This document shows, piece after piece, positions 9,637 to 19,033 of a stretch of DNA of 49,186 nt. Numbering within the stretch: the stretch's first letter is position 1; each line of letters starts with the position of its first letter. The notes under the pieces were generated by a model. It had not been told where the DNA came from. It saw only the letters and a list, made by a program, of their open reading frames with translations, and searched no databases. The stretch is from contig CACPHA010000005.1 of assembly GCA_902633655.1 (NCBI GenBank), forward strand, positions 1 through 49,186, written 5' to 3'. This stretch comes from Paracoccaceae bacterium (GTDB lineage: Bacteria; Pseudomonadota; Alphaproteobacteria; Rhodobacterales; Rhodobacteraceae). A program made the translations under genes and the position numbers.

Positions 9637-10241
9637 TGCCAAACATAGTAATATTAGCATCCTCGTCACGAATTAGATCTATGCTTTTGAATAATGCAGG
9701 TATTTTTCATCAAGTAAAAAATGCTTTAATAGATGAGGATGAGGTTAAAGCAGCTTTGAAACTAGAGAGAAGATCCCCAAGGGATGTTGCAGATGTTCTA
9801 GCTGATATGAAATCGCGAAAAATATCGATCCAATACCCAGACTCATTTATAATTGGGTGTGATCAGGTGTTGGTGTTCAACGGTGAATTATACTCTAAAC
9901 CAAAAACAAAGATTGACATGATCTCACAGCTGAATGCTATGAGTGGAAAAACCCACGAGTTTCTTTCTAGTTCAGTTATTTATCGGGAACGTACCCCAGT
10001 CTGGCGACATATTGGAACGGTAAAAGTTACATTGCGAGATCTTTCATTAAAGTTCATAGAAACATATGTTGAGGAAGGATGGGACACTATAAAAGATTGT
10101 ACAGGTGGCTACAAAATTGAGGGAAACGGTGTTGGTTTAGTGAAAAAAATAGAAGGCGATTATTTCAGTATCTTGGGGTTGCCATTATTAGAAATAGCAA
10201 GTTTCTTTGAAACACACGGAGTTTTAGATAAGTGCCAATAG
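9636..10241 (+). CDS. maf: Maf-like nucleotide pyrophosphatase
   Basis: Maf proteins (201 aa here) hydrolyse nucleoside triphosphates such as dTTP/UTP or m7GTP to monophosphates and have been linked to septum control. The phosphate-binding N-terminus reads ILASSSRIRSMLL; the usual ASxSPRR is modified here, with SRIR in place of SPRR. IIGCDQVL and the segment GGYKIEGNGV are typical of the family. The gene follows the proposed oriC directly, has no recognisable Shine-Dalgarno, and overlaps aroE by 10 nt. The subclass of substrate cannot be told from the sequence by eye. Confidence 0.9.
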   Translation: MPNIVILASSSRIRSMLLNNAGIFHQVKNALIDEDEVKAALKLERRSPRDVADVLADMKSRKISIQYPDSFIIGCDQVLVFNGELYSKPKTKIDMISQLNAMSGKTHEFLSSSVIYRERTPVWRHIGTVKVTLRDLSLKFIETYVEEGWDTIKDCTGGYKIEGNGVGLVKKIEGDYFSILGLPLLEIASFFETHGVLDKCQ

Positions 10242-11065
10242 AAAATATCCCCCTTGCAGCAGTACTTGGATCGCCTATCTCACACTCTAAATCGCCCACT
10301 CTTTATAACTATTGGTTTAAAAAATATTCAATTAGGGGTCATTATATTCCAATTGACGTAGATCCATCAAACTTAAATCAAATACTGCGAGTTATGCCAA
10401 AGATGGGATTTGTAGGCGCAAACGTCACGATACCCCACAAAGAAATAGTTTTAACCATAGCTGATCAAATATCCGACCGGGCAGCAGTAATAGGAGCAGC
10501 AAATACTTTAAGCTTTACAAAGGCAGGAAAAATATTTGCGGATAACACAGATGGCGAAGGGTTTATTGAAAATCTTCGACATCATTATCCAAGTTGGAAC
10601 CCTAAAGAGGGCCCAGCCATAGTTTTAGGAGCCGGCGGGGCATCTCGGGCTGTTGTTTCAGCACTATTACAAAATTCTACTCCCGAAATTTGGATCGCTA
10701 ATCGAACCCGAGCGAGAGCAGAAAAAATGACGTCAGATTTTGGAGCAAGGCTTCGTGTCATAGATTGGTATGCAGTGAGTAAATTCATTTCTGAAGCGGC
10801 GACATTGGTAAATGCAACTTCACTGGGAATGATTGGAAAGCCAAAGCTGCAGATCGATTTGAGACCTCTTTCCAAGAAAACGCTTGTGTCTGATCTTGTG
10901 TACGCACCACTGGAAACAGATCTATTGCTTTTTGCTAAAAATAAAGGTTGTAGGACTGTGAACGGGATTGGAATGTTAATACATCAGGCGATGCCAGGAT
11001 TTTCCCGCTGGTTCGGTACAAAGCCAGCGATTGATCACGAAATCAAGAATTTGTTACTAGCATGA
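10232..11065 (+). CDS. aroE: Shikimate dehydrogenase AroE
   Basis: This enzyme reduces 3-dehydroshikimate with NADPH in aromatic amino acid synthesis (277 aa). The N-terminal substrate domain has LGSPISHSKSP; NVTIPHKE contains the catalytic lysine region. The nucleotide-binding loop is VLGAGGASRAVV, followed by NATSLGM and NGIGMLIHQA near the C-terminus. The GTG at 10232 lies within the last codons of maf. The stop overlaps coaE by 4 nt (ATGA). Together maf-aroE-coaE-dnaQ form a tight operon leaving the origin; aroC lies elsewhere in the window (37430-38536). Confidence 0.95.
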   Translation: MPIENIPLAAVLGSPISHSKSPTLYNYWFKKYSIRGHYIPIDVDPSNLNQILRVMPKMGFVGANVTIPHKEIVLTIADQISDRAAVIGAANTLSFTKAGKIFADNTDGEGFIENLRHHYPSWNPKEGPAIVLGAGGASRAVVSALLQNSTPEIWIANRTRARAEKMTSDFGARLRVIDWYAVSKFISEAATLVNATSLGMIGKPKLQIDLRPLSKKTLVSDLVYAPLETDLLLFAKNKGCRTVNGIGMLIHQAMPGFSRWFGTKPAIDHEIKNLLLA

Positions 11066-11667
11066 CTTTTGTGATTGGTCTAACTGGATCTATCGGTATG
11101 GGCAAATCTACAACGGCAAAACTTTTTGCGGAGTTCGGATGCGCCACATGGGAAGCTGATGAAGCAGTTCATCGATTATATCGAAAAAAGGGTGCAGCCG
11201 TAGAACCAATCAGTAATCTGTTTCCATCAGCTATAGTAAATGGTGCCGTATCGCGCGAAAAGCTAAAAAGCATTTTGCTGCAAGAACCTTTGGCTTTCTC
11301 AAAGCTAGAAAAAATTATACATCCTCTCGTTGCATCAGATCGCGCAGCATTCATTGAAAAAAATATAGCCGATATTGTCGTGCTTGAAATCCCTTTACTA
11401 TTTGAAACGGGGGAGGATAAAACTGTGGATGCAGTCGTTTGTGTTGTTTCTGACGAAATCACACAAAAACAAAGGGTTTTTGCAAGGGGTACGATGACAG
11501 AAGACCAGTTACTGCAAATATTGGCTAGACAGATGCCCACTGACGAAAAATTAGAAAAATCTGACTTTGTGATAAATACGGACAATATAAATTTGGCAAG
11601 AGAGCAAGTCTCGAAAACACTGAAAAAGATCCATGATAGGTTAAAAAATGCGCGAAATCGTTCTTGA
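11062..11667 (+). CDS. coaE: Dephospho-CoA kinase CoaE
   Basis: CoaE phosphorylates the ribose 3'-OH of dephospho-CoA in the last step of CoA synthesis (201 aa). The P-loop GLTGSIGMGKST lies at about residues 6-17. The DADxxxH-like element is WEADEAVHRLY, and VVLEIPLLFETG is the central hallmark. It starts inside the aroE stop codon and its 3' end overlaps dnaQ by 20 nt, so the operon is continuous. No defects are seen. Confidence 0.96.
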   Translation: MTFVIGLTGSIGMGKSTTAKLFAEFGCATWEADEAVHRLYRKKGAAVEPISNLFPSAIVNGAVSREKLKSILLQEPLAFSKLEKIIHPLVASDRAAFIEKNIADIVVLEIPLLFETGEDKTVDAVVCVVSDEITQKQRVFARGTMTEDQLLQILARQMPTDEKLEKSDFVINTDNINLAREQVSKTLKKIHDRLKNARNRS

Positions 11668-12343
11668 CACTGAAACTACAGGGCTCGACCCTAACGACGG
11701 ACATCGGATTGTAGAAATTGGTGGAATAGAGTTATGGAACCGCCTTCCTACTGGAAAAGTCTATCACGAATATATCAATCCTGAACGAAAAATGCCTTCG
11801 GAGGCTTTAGCGGTTCACGGCTTATCAGATGCATTCCTTCAGGACCAACCAGTTTTCTCGCAAGTAGCCCAAGATTTAATAACATTCATTGGCAAATCCC
11901 AATTGGTTATTCACAACGCCTCTTTTGATATAAAATTTCTAAATTGGGAATTGCAATCGTGCAACAAAGGGCTGATACCCAAGCACCAAGCAACAGACAC
12001 GTTGTCTATGGCACGTAAAAAATTTCCAGGATCTCCTGTTTCACTTGATGCGCTTTGTCGCCGGTTCAATATAAATAATTCCTTCCGAAAACTCCACGGT
12101 GCACTGCTTGACTCAGAAATTCTGGCCGAGGTGTACCTTGAACTCACCGGCGGTCGCCAACCAAATTTAGAGCTTGCAGTCACGAAGGAGATTCAAACAA
12201 AAATGTCGAACAAAAGCGATGAAACTGTCCGAATACGCCCTAATCCACTTCCAACACTTCTTACAAAAGAAGAAAAAAAAGCGCATGAAACTTTTATCTC
12301 GCAACTTGGGGAGCAGGCACTTTGGATGAAGATCAAATTGTAG
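11648..12343 (+). CDS. dnaQ: DNA polymerase III epsilon subunit (3'-5' proofreading exonuclease)
   Basis: This 231-residue DEDDh exonuclease subunit provides proofreading for the replicative polymerase. Exo I is LDTETTGLDP, Exo II is IHNASFDIKFLNWEL, and Exo III with the catalytic His-Asp is LHGALLDSEILAEVYLEL. The C-terminal tail (TLLTKEEKKAHETFISQLGE) is typical of alphaproteobacterial DnaQ and probably links to the alpha subunit. The start lies 20 nt inside coaE. It converges with secB with only 7 nt between the two stops, and no hairpin is visible there. Confidence 0.95.
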   Translation: MREIVLDTETTGLDPNDGHRIVEIGGIELWNRLPTGKVYHEYINPERKMPSEALAVHGLSDAFLQDQPVFSQVAQDLITFIGKSQLVIHNASFDIKFLNWELQSCNKGLIPKHQATDTLSMARKKFPGSPVSLDALCRRFNINNSFRKLHGALLDSEILAEVYLELTGGRQPNLELAVTKEIQTKMSNKSDETVRIRPNPLPTLLTKEEKKAHETFISQLGEQALWMKIKL

Positions 12344-12350
12344 ACTTACC

Positions 12351-12857
12351 CTAGTTTAAAGGGGTCACAGAACGATCTCGTCCATCCTGATTGATTTGCT
12401 GATTCCCTGCTTTCTGTCCGATTTTAGTTTTGTACAACTGCAGGAAATCTATGTTTTCTAAATTTAAAGATGGAAAACCACCGTCACGTGTTACATCGCT
12501 TACAATCCGCCGTATAAAAGGAAACAACATACGCGGACATTCAATTAACAGAAATGGGTGCAACTGGGCTTCTGGAAGGCTGGATATTTGGAAAATTCCG
12601 CCATATTCCAGTTCCAGAAGAAATAGTTGTTCAGAAGTATTTTTTGATTTTGAGTCAACCTTAAGCTTTACAACCACTTCGAATTGTTTTTCGGGAATTC
12701 TTTTTTTTGCATCCAAACTTACCTGAACTTGAACATCTGGGCTAACCTCCCCCTCTATACCCTTTTGCGCAAGGATGTTTTCAAACGACATGTCTCTTAT
12801 GAATTGAGCAAGAATGTTCATCGATGGCTGTGGGGTTTTGGATACTTTTTCCGCCAT
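12351..12857 (-). CDS. secB: Protein-export chaperone SecB
   Basis: SecB is a tetrameric cytosolic chaperone that keeps secreted preproteins unfolded and hands them to SecA. The conserved stretches NILAQFIRDMSFENI, LELEYGGIFQI, and IECPRMLFPFIRRIVSDVTRDGGFP are all present. Two in-frame ATGs are possible. The one at 12857 has a good GGAG 6 nt upstream and is chosen over 12869, which has none, giving about 168 aa. It converges with dnaQ, and fxsA lies upstream on the same strand. Confidence 0.95.
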   Translation of the reverse strand: MAEKVSKTPQPSMNILAQFIRDMSFENILAQKGIEGEVSPDVQVQVSLDAKKRIPEKQFEVVVKLKVDSKSKNTSEQLFLLELEYGGIFQISSLPEAQLHPFLLIECPRMLFPFIRRIVSDVTRDGGFPSLNLENIDFLQLYKTKIGQKAGNQQINQDGRDRSVTPLN

Positions 12858-12926
12858 TTTCATCTCCATTATTCTTATATTGGATGCAATTACCAGTTGT
12901 CCTCACTCTCCTCAACACTTGTTTAA

Positions 12927-13406
12927 CTATTCATCTTTTTGACGTGATTTTCGGCTATCTTCTTCCTTGTACTCACCCTCAATAATAACAGACTTATTCG
13001 GGTTTCTACCGTATCGGCGGTGACTACTGTATGAATTCGTCCCCATAACACTTCGCTGAAACCCGACTTTGTTCTTGATAAATTTAAAAGTCTGAGCTCT
13101 AAACCAAGGTGTCAGTAACAAAAAACCAAATGCATCTGTGAAAAAGCCAGGAGTTAATAAAAGCGCTCCCGCAAATAGTATCATGACACCGTCTGCTAAA
13201 GTTTTATCGGGGTTATCTACTGTTAAGAACCCATTTTTTATATTTCCAAAAGTCGCAATCGCTTGAGATCGAACAAGAATGGCTCCCAAGGCAGCGGTGA
13301 TAATTACGATTAGCAAGGTAGGAAATAGCCCAAGCCAACCACCAATTTGGACAAAGAAAGCAATCTCAATTATAGGAATTGCTACAAACAAACAAAATAA
13401 CCACAT
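12927..13406 (-). CDS. fxsA: FxsA family membrane protein
   Basis: FxsA proteins are small inner-membrane proteins; in E. coli overproduction relieves exclusion of phage T7 by F plasmid. Hydrophobic segments are visible at the N-terminus (MWLFCLFVAIPIIEIAFFVQIGG), in LLIVIITAALGAILV, and around MILFAGALLLTPGFFTDAFG, the last being the family hallmark. The tail after about residue 120 is charged and ends EEDSRKSRQKDE. The ATG at 13406 with AGGA upstream matches the usual MWLF start; the longer form from 13442 adds 12 unusual residues. It is transcribed divergently from the Tim44-like gene. Confidence 0.88.
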   Translation of the reverse strand: MWLFCLFVAIPIIEIAFFVQIGGWLGLFPTLLIVIITAALGAILVRSQAIATFGNIKNGFLTVDNPDKTLADGVMILFAGALLLTPGFFTDAFGFLLLTPWFRAQTFKFIKNKVGFQRSVMGTNSYSSHRRYGRNPNKSVIIEGEYKEEDSRKSRQKDE

Positions 13407-13518
13407 ATGAATTTTTCCTGACTTGCTGTAGAATGTGGACATGTTCTTTTCTGTAACCTACATACTAAGAACGATTAAAATTTTTCTATAGGCGTGACAA
13501 GAGGGTCAACGAAAACTT

Positions 13519-14163
13519 ATGAAATATGAAATTCTGATTCTTTTGGGCATAGCTGTTTTTCTCATTTTCCGTCTTCGCAGTGTTTTGGGGACGAGAGAGG
13601 GCTTTGAAAAACCACCATCCCAATCCTTAAAAACCAAAAAGCCACCAGACTTTCAAGTGATTGAAGGTGGACCCGATACAGATATTGTAGATCATGTTGA
13701 ACCAAACTCACCGATGGTTGCCAAGCTTTTATCGATTAAGCGCGTTGATCCCAATTTTAAACTTACCGATTTCCTAATTGGAGCCCGAGCAGCATATGAG
13801 CTGATTTTGATGGGTTTTGAGCGTGGTGAAATCAACGAGATCCGACAATTTTTATCCGATGAAGTAGCAGAAACCTTCGACTCTGTAATTAAAGAACGGG
13901 AGGCACAAGGTATTAATATTGAGGCAGAGTTTGCTGGAATACGTGAAATTAAGTTACAAGGAGTCGAGTTTGAAACATCAACAAACATTGCAGATCTCAC
14001 TGTCAATTTCGTTGGAGAACTGATTTCAGCTGCAAAAAATAAGGCGGGAGAGATTGTTGAGGGAGATGAAAAACAAATTAAACGTCAAAAAGATATATGG
14101 ACTTTTTCAAAGGATATGAGCGCGAGTGATCCGAACTGGCGACTGGTCGCAACGGATGAATGA
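13519..14163 (+). CDS. Tim44-like domain protein (TimA type)
   Basis: This 214-residue protein has an N-terminal hydrophobic anchor (ILILLGIAVFLIFRLRSVLG), a low-complexity linker, and a C-terminal Tim44-like domain from about residue 70. Recognisable elements are FKLTDFLIGARAAYELILMGFERGE and DIWTFSKDMSASDPNWRLVATDE. Bacterial members are related to the mitochondrial import motor subunit Tim44, and their role at the inner membrane is not well defined. It sits between fxsA (divergent) and the Smr gene in the origin-proximal cluster, its usual place in Rhodobacterales. The family call is firm; function is inferred. Confidence 0.9.
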   Translation: MKYEILILLGIAVFLIFRLRSVLGTREGFEKPPSQSLKTKKPPDFQVIEGGPDTDIVDHVEPNSPMVAKLLSIKRVDPNFKLTDFLIGARAAYELILMGFERGEINEIRQFLSDEVAETFDSVIKEREAQGINIEAEFAGIREIKLQGVEFETSTNIADLTVNFVGELISAAKNKAGEIVEGDEKQIKRQKDIWTFSKDMSASDPNWRLVATDE

Positions 14164-14238
14164 TCAGGTATTTTATCACATATTTGTGCGTTTCGTTTTA
14201 AGTAAAGAGTCTAGTGATCTCATGCTGCATTGAATAAA

Positions 14239-14811
14239 ATGGCAAAACGTAAGCTAACCTTAGAAGACAAAGCCATTTGGAAAAAGGTGACTGAGAATAC
14301 AAAGCCCCTTTCTAAAGTAATTATGCCTTCAAAAGATGAGACGGCAGTTAAGAGAATGGTAAAACCACCTAAAATTGTTCTGGTTACTCCTGAAGTGCAG
14401 ACCCGAAGCACATTATCAAAAGTTAAATACTCTTCGTCAAAACCTGGGAAGCCTGAGGTTCATATGAACCAAAAAACATTTTTCCAAATGACCCGTGGTC
14501 GTATGGAGCCAGATGCAAAGATTGATCTACACGGTTATACTCTATCCGATGCTTTTCCAGTGCTAAGAAAATTTGTCCAAAATAATTATAAATATGGGCA
14601 CAGATTAGTCTTGGTTATAACGGGAAAGGGAACCAGTAGAAAACTTCTTCCAGATGAAACAGGTAGCACAGGGGTTTTAAGACATCAGGTACCAAAATGG
14701 CTGGCATTACCAGATTTTGTGGATAAAATATTACAAGTGCATCAAGCACATCTTAGACACGGGGGTTCTGGCGCACTATATGTTTATTTGCGGCGCCAAA
14801 AGAAAATGTGA
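14239..14811 (+). CDS. Smr/MutS2-like domain protein
   Basis: This protein of about 190 aa has a basic N-terminal region (MAKRKLTLEDKAIWKKVTEN) and a C-terminal Smr domain. The Smr hallmarks DLHGYTLSDA, VLVITGKGT and HLRHGGSGALYVYLRRQK are present; Smr domains are often nucleases acting on structured DNA or collided ribosome mRNAs. The ATG at 14239 is taken rather than a TTG at 14230. In relatives, as recalled, an mltA gene lies between the Tim44-like gene and this one; here only 75 nt separate them and no remnant is seen. Confidence 0.88.
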   Translation: MAKRKLTLEDKAIWKKVTENTKPLSKVIMPSKDETAVKRMVKPPKIVLVTPEVQTRSTLSKVKYSSSKPGKPEVHMNQKTFFQMTRGRMEPDAKIDLHGYTLSDAFPVLRKFVQNNYKYGHRLVLVITGKGTSRKLLPDETGSTGVLRHQVPKWLALPDFVDKILQVHQAHLRHGGSGALYVYLRRQKKM

Positions 14812-15206
14812 GCTAAGATGAACTTTGATATGTTTATGTAGGTAAGGTATACTGCCGCAATCTAATAATATTTTAGCTAATTCAAAATTTATCAAGAAAT
14901 GCCGGAAATTTGACTTGGGCTCCTGTAGCTTATGCAAATTGATGCTAAATAAAGTATGAATACTTGGCCTTAGGTATCTTCTTGAGAAAAGTAATACCAA
15001 ATGTGTTTAACTCGCCCATTCTGTCAAAATGTTTTTAACACTAATATTAAGAGGCGGATATCAAAGATATTACAAAGGGAAGGTTTAGTTGGCGAGAGTA
15101 CCCAGGAGTCGAAAAATATCTCTATCCATGTTATACAATAAAAAGATTTAAAAACTATTCGGTTATTTGATATCCGAGAAAAAATTTTTGATCATGGGAG
15201 GATCTA
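14812..15206. other. Intergenic region, no gene recognised
   Basis: This is about 395 nt of AT-rich sequence with stops in all frames. No tRNA, terminator or convincing gene remnant was recognised. It ends with GGGAGGATCTA, a strong ribosome binding site for the coxS-like gene, so it presumably contains that operon's promoter, which could not be placed. Confidence 0.6.
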
Positions 15207-15689
15207 ATGATAAACGTGAAAATGACGGTTAATGGCAAACCGGCATCAGGAAGCGTAGAGGGCCGGACACTTTTAGTGGATTTCCTGCGTAATAGTCTTA
15301 ATTTGACAGGAACGCACGTTGGTTGTGATACAAGCCAGTGTGGCGCTTGCACGGTCCACGTAAATAGTAAGGCAGTAAAAGCATGTACGATTTTTGCGGC
15401 AGACGCGGATAAATCAGACATTAAAACTATTGAGGGTCAGGCTAATAAGGATGGATCCCTCAATTTTATTCAACAGGCATTTCAAGATTACCATGGACTT
15501 CAGTGTGGCTTTTGCACTCCAGGTATGGTCATGGTAGCAGTAGAACTACTGAAAAGTAACCCTAAGCCAACAGAGGCTGAAATCCGAAACTATCTGGACG
15601 GGAATATCTGCAGATGCACTGGTTACCACAACATTGTTAAATCTATAATGGCTGCATCGGGTCAGGACGTTTCAGCAATAGCAGCATAG
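15207..15689 (+). CDS. coxS: CoxS-like iron-sulfur subunit of form II CO/xanthine dehydrogenase family
   Basis: This 160-residue small subunit of a molybdenum hydroxylase carries two [2Fe-2S] clusters. The plant-ferredoxin-type N-terminal cluster is C40-x4-C45-x2-C48 in HVGCDTSQCGACTVHV, with a further cysteine near 60. The C-terminal cluster is in LQCGFCTPGMVM and ICRCTGYHNIV. It is first in an S-L-M operon, an order typical of form II (putative CODH) operons rather than form I. All cluster cysteines are present and the gene is intact, although the following large subunit is broken. True CO oxidation by form II enzymes is debated. Confidence 0.9.
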   Translation: MINVKMTVNGKPASGSVEGRTLLVDFLRNSLNLTGTHVGCDTSQCGACTVHVNSKAVKACTIFAADADKSDIKTIEGQANKDGSLNFIQQAFQDYHGLQCGFCTPGMVMVAVELLKSNPKPTEAEIRNYLDGNICRCTGYHNIVKSIMAASGQDVSAIAA

Positions 15690-15727
15690 TAAAAACAATA
15701 ACCCAGCTTAGTTAGCAAGGAGATTTT

Positions 15728-18104
15728 ATGGTGCCTAAAGACAGTGGAATTGGTGCAAGTACGAGACGAAGAAAAGATGTTTGATTTTTAATGGGTTTGG
15801 GCCAGTATACAGATGATATTTCGTTGACTCGCCAAACATTTGCAGCTTTCGCTAGAAGCACAGTTGCTAATGGACAAATAAAAAAAATTGATGCTTTAAG
15901 AGCTGAAAAAATGCCAAGTATTTTGGCTATTTTCACTGGCGAAGACTTCCTAGACGTTGTCGGGAATCCAGCTGGTTGGTTAATTAATAGTCGTGATGGT
16001 GAACCAATGAAAGAGCCGAAAAGACCGGTTCTTGCACAGGGTAAAGTGCGACATGTAGGTGATGCTTTTGCCGCGGTGATTGCTGAGACAGAGGAACAGG
16101 CAAGAGATGCAATTGATGCTCTTGATGTGGAAATAGATAAACTTCCAGCCGTAATAGATATGAAGTCCGCTCTAAAACCCGGTAACGCCCTGGTACATGA
16201 TGAGATCGAAACAAACCAATGTTTTGACTAGGGTTGGATTGAAGACAATAGGCAAGCCACTGACGAAGTCATTAAAAATGCGCATCACGTTACGGCCTTA
16301 GAGCTAGTTAACAATCGCCTGTTTCCCAATCCAATGGAGCCGCGCGCATCTGTTGGCGTTTATGATCCTGGCACTTGGGATTACACTCTATACACTACAT
16401 TCCAAAACTCTCACTTAACGCGTTTGTTGGTATGTGTATTTGTTCTTGGGATACCAGAAAATAAACTAAGAGTAGTAGCGCCCGATGTTGTTGGTGGGTT
16501 TGGATCTAAAATCTATTACTATGGTGAAGAGGCCTTAGTACTAGCGGCTGCTAGACGCCTTGGTCGTCTTGTTAAATGGACAGCCTTTCGTTCTGAAAGT
16601 TTTTTGTCAGATGCGCATGGACGAGACGATCTTACAAAAATTGAGATTGCATTTGACGAGTCAGGAAAGTTAACGGCCTTTAGAAGTGAGACACATGCAA
16701 ATGTTGGCGCGTATTTATCTAACTTCTCAACAGCGACTCCAACATTTCTGCACGGCACGCTCATGTCTGGCAATTATGCCGTTCCAACTTTTTATGTAAA
16801 TGTTAAAGCTGTTTTTACCAATACAGCACCAGTTGATGCGTATCGTGGTGCGGGCCGCCCGGAAGCAACGTATTCATTGGAGCGGGCAATCGATAAATGT
16901 GCTCAAGAAATGGATATGGACCCGCTTGAGATTAGGCGGATAAATTTTGTAAAACCGGAACAATTTCCATACACCGGCGTGGCGGATTTGGAAAATGATA
17001 CGGGCGATTATGACGCTTTGGTAGATAAACTAGAAAAGCTTGCGGATCTTGAAGGATTTTCAGCGAGGCGTTCAGAAAGCAAAAAAAAACAGAAAACTGC
17101 GCGGCTTGGGTGTAAACACTTACATTGAGGCCTGTGGAATTGCGCCGTCCAACTTTGTTGGTGTCTTAGGTTTTCGAGTAGGACTATACGATGCTGCTAC
17201 AGTGCGCGTGAATGCAACGGGTAATATATCTGTAATGGTGGGTGCGCATAGCCATGGTCAAGGCCACGAAACAACGTTCCCGCAAATTGTCTCGGAATTG
17301 CTTGGTGTAGCGGAAGAAAGCGTTGAGATTGTTCACGGCGGTACGGCAAAAACCCCATTCGGAATGGGCTCCTATGGCTCAAGGAGCTTGGCAGTACGCG
17401 GTTCTGCGATTGTACGTGCAACTGAAAAAATTATAAGTAAATCAAAAAAAATAGCTGCCCATATGTTGGAAACGTCCGAAGTGGACCTAGAATTTTCAGC
17501 GGGAGCCATCAGAGTAGCAGGAACAGATAAATCGGTTTCATTTGGGGAAGTGGCATTTAAAGCATACGTTCCTCACGACTTTCCACATGAAGAGCTTGAG
17601 CCTGGCTTAGAGGAGTCCGCATTCTACGATCCTGCAAATTTCATATACCCTGCAGGTGCTTACGCTTGTAAAGTGGAAGTTGATCCTGAAACTGGTAAAG
17701 TCAAAATTTGCAAGTTTACGGCTATTGATGATTTTGGAAATGTAATCAATCCATTGATAGTGGATGGGCAAGTACATGGAGGTCTAGCTCAAGGCATTGG
17801 ACAAGCACTTCTTGAAAGTTGTGTCTATGACAAAAACGGTCAGTTAGTTTCTGGCAGTTTTATGGATTATTTAATGCCGCGTGCTACGGATATGCCGCAG
17901 TTTACTGTAGATCATTCTTGTATTACGCCATGTATTCATAATCCGTTGGGCGTTAAGGGCTGCGGAGAAGCTGGGCCGATAGGCTCACCGCCTGCGGTTG
18001 TAAATGCGGTTATAAATGCCCTTCAGTCTGGCGGTCACACTCACGTCACCCACATCGATATGCCAATGTCACCATCACGTGTCTGGTCAGCGATAAATAG
18101 TTAA
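15728..18104 (+). pseudogene. coxL: Form II CoxL-like molybdenum hydroxylase large subunit, disrupted
   Basis: One gene in three pieces. An ATG at 15728 behind AAGGAG starts VPKDSGIGASTRRRKDV, then an in-frame TGA (15782-15784) interrupts before FLMGLGQYTDD. A TAG at 16229-16231 interrupts after NQCFD, where a tryptophan is usual. A run of nine A (17081-17089) shifts the frame; eight would restore it. The rest is well conserved. AYRGAGR marks the form II active-site loop (form I has AYxCSFR), and VKGCGEAGPIGSPP contains the catalytic glutamate. PDVVGGFGSK replaces the usual PDVGGGFGSK. The molybdopterin-binding subunit would be about 790 aa if whole. Intact coxS and coxM flank it, so the decay looks recent. 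At least the two stop codons cannot be homopolymer read errors. Confidence 0.88.
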
Positions 18105-18118
18105 TCGAAGGAAATACT

Positions 18119-18901
18119 ATGCATAACTTTGAATTCTTAAAACCTTCGACTGTTAAAGATGCGGTTGCGGCTCTAGATACAGAAGATGCCCAAGCGCTGG
18201 GTGGTGGGCAAACATTGATCCCTGCAATGAAGCAGCGACTTGCTGCACCAAAAAAGTTGGTTAGCTTGGGGGGTATTGCTGACCTGCAGGGCGTCAAAAT
18301 CTCTGGTGAGGTGGTATCTGTTGGGGGCTCAACTATACATGCGGAGGTTGCTGCCGCCAATGTATTCTCGGGTCTTAAATTGCTTGCCGGTGGTATTGGC
18401 GATCCAGCAGTACGAAATCGCGGAACAATCGGAGGGTCACTCGCCAATAACGATCCGGCAGCTTGTTACCCGGCAGCTGCTCTAGGCACAGGTGCAACCA
18501 TCATTACAAATACCAGGAAAATTGCAGCGGACGATTACTTTCAGGGGATGTTCACAACAGCATTGCATGAAGGTGAAATTATCACATCTGTTACCATGCC
18601 AGTCCCTGAGGTATCAAATTATCAAAAGTTCGAACAGCCTGCGTCGCGCTTTGCGCTTGTTGGAGTTTTTGTTGCAAAATATGCTGATTGGGTGCGTGTA
18701 GCGGTCACAGGCGCGTCCGAAGATGGAGTGTTTCGCTGGAGCGAAGCTGAAGCGGCATTTAGCGCGAGCTTCTCAGCCGATGCGTTGAGCGATCTTAGCC
18801 TTGATGCCTGTGGTATGATTGAGGATCTACACGGAAGCAAAGCGTATCGAGCGAATCTAGTCAAAGTTTTGGCGGGTCGCGCTGTAAGCGCCGCAAGCTA
18901 A
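18119..18901 (+). CDS. coxM: CoxM-like FAD-binding subunit of form II CO/xanthine dehydrogenase family
   Basis: This 260-residue medium subunit binds FAD and passes electrons from the iron-sulfur subunit. The two FAD motifs are visible as ALGGGQTLIPAMKQRL and RGTIGGSLANNDPAACYPAA; the second holds the usual TIGG. The protein ends near VLAGRAVSAAS. It starts 15 nt after the coxL stop and is followed by a strong terminator, closing the operon. The gene is intact, but without the large subunit it would have no redox partner. A form II assignment rests mainly on its operon. Confidence 0.9.
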   Translation: MHNFEFLKPSTVKDAVAALDTEDAQALGGGQTLIPAMKQRLAAPKKLVSLGGIADLQGVKISGEVVSVGGSTIHAEVAAANVFSGLKLLAGGIGDPAVRNRGTIGGSLANNDPAACYPAAALGTGATIITNTRKIAADDYFQGMFTTALHEGEIITSVTMPVPEVSNYQKFEQPASRFALVGVFVAKYADWVRVAVTGASEDGVFRWSEAEAAFSASFSADALSDLSLDACGMIEDLHGSKAYRANLVKVLAGRAVSAAS

Positions 18902-18921
18902 ACGATCAAAGGCAATTCTAA

Positions 18922-18949
18922 AAAAACCCCGTTTCTGAGCGGGGTTTTT
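18922..18949 (+). terminator. Rho-independent terminator after the cox-like operon
   Basis: A 10-bp inverted repeat (AAAAACCCCG, 8-nt loop, CGGGGTTTTT) lies about 20 nt after the coxM stop. It has A and T runs on both sides, so it could work in both directions. Confidence 0.9.
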
Positions 18950-19033
18950 GTTTCGTTCTATAACGGCAAGGCATTGTATGCCGTTGTTGCAGTAGGTATA
19001 TGTCGGTAGTTTCAAAATCTGGAGTACCGCGAA

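Noticed and set aside
12487-12500. CACGTG core inside secB as a third parS
   Set aside because: The flanking bases do not match the parS palindrome.
15782-15784. In-frame TGA in coxL read as selenocysteine or a recoded codon
   Set aside because: Homologues have an ordinary residue here, other genes in the window use TGA as a stop, and no stem-loop was seen.
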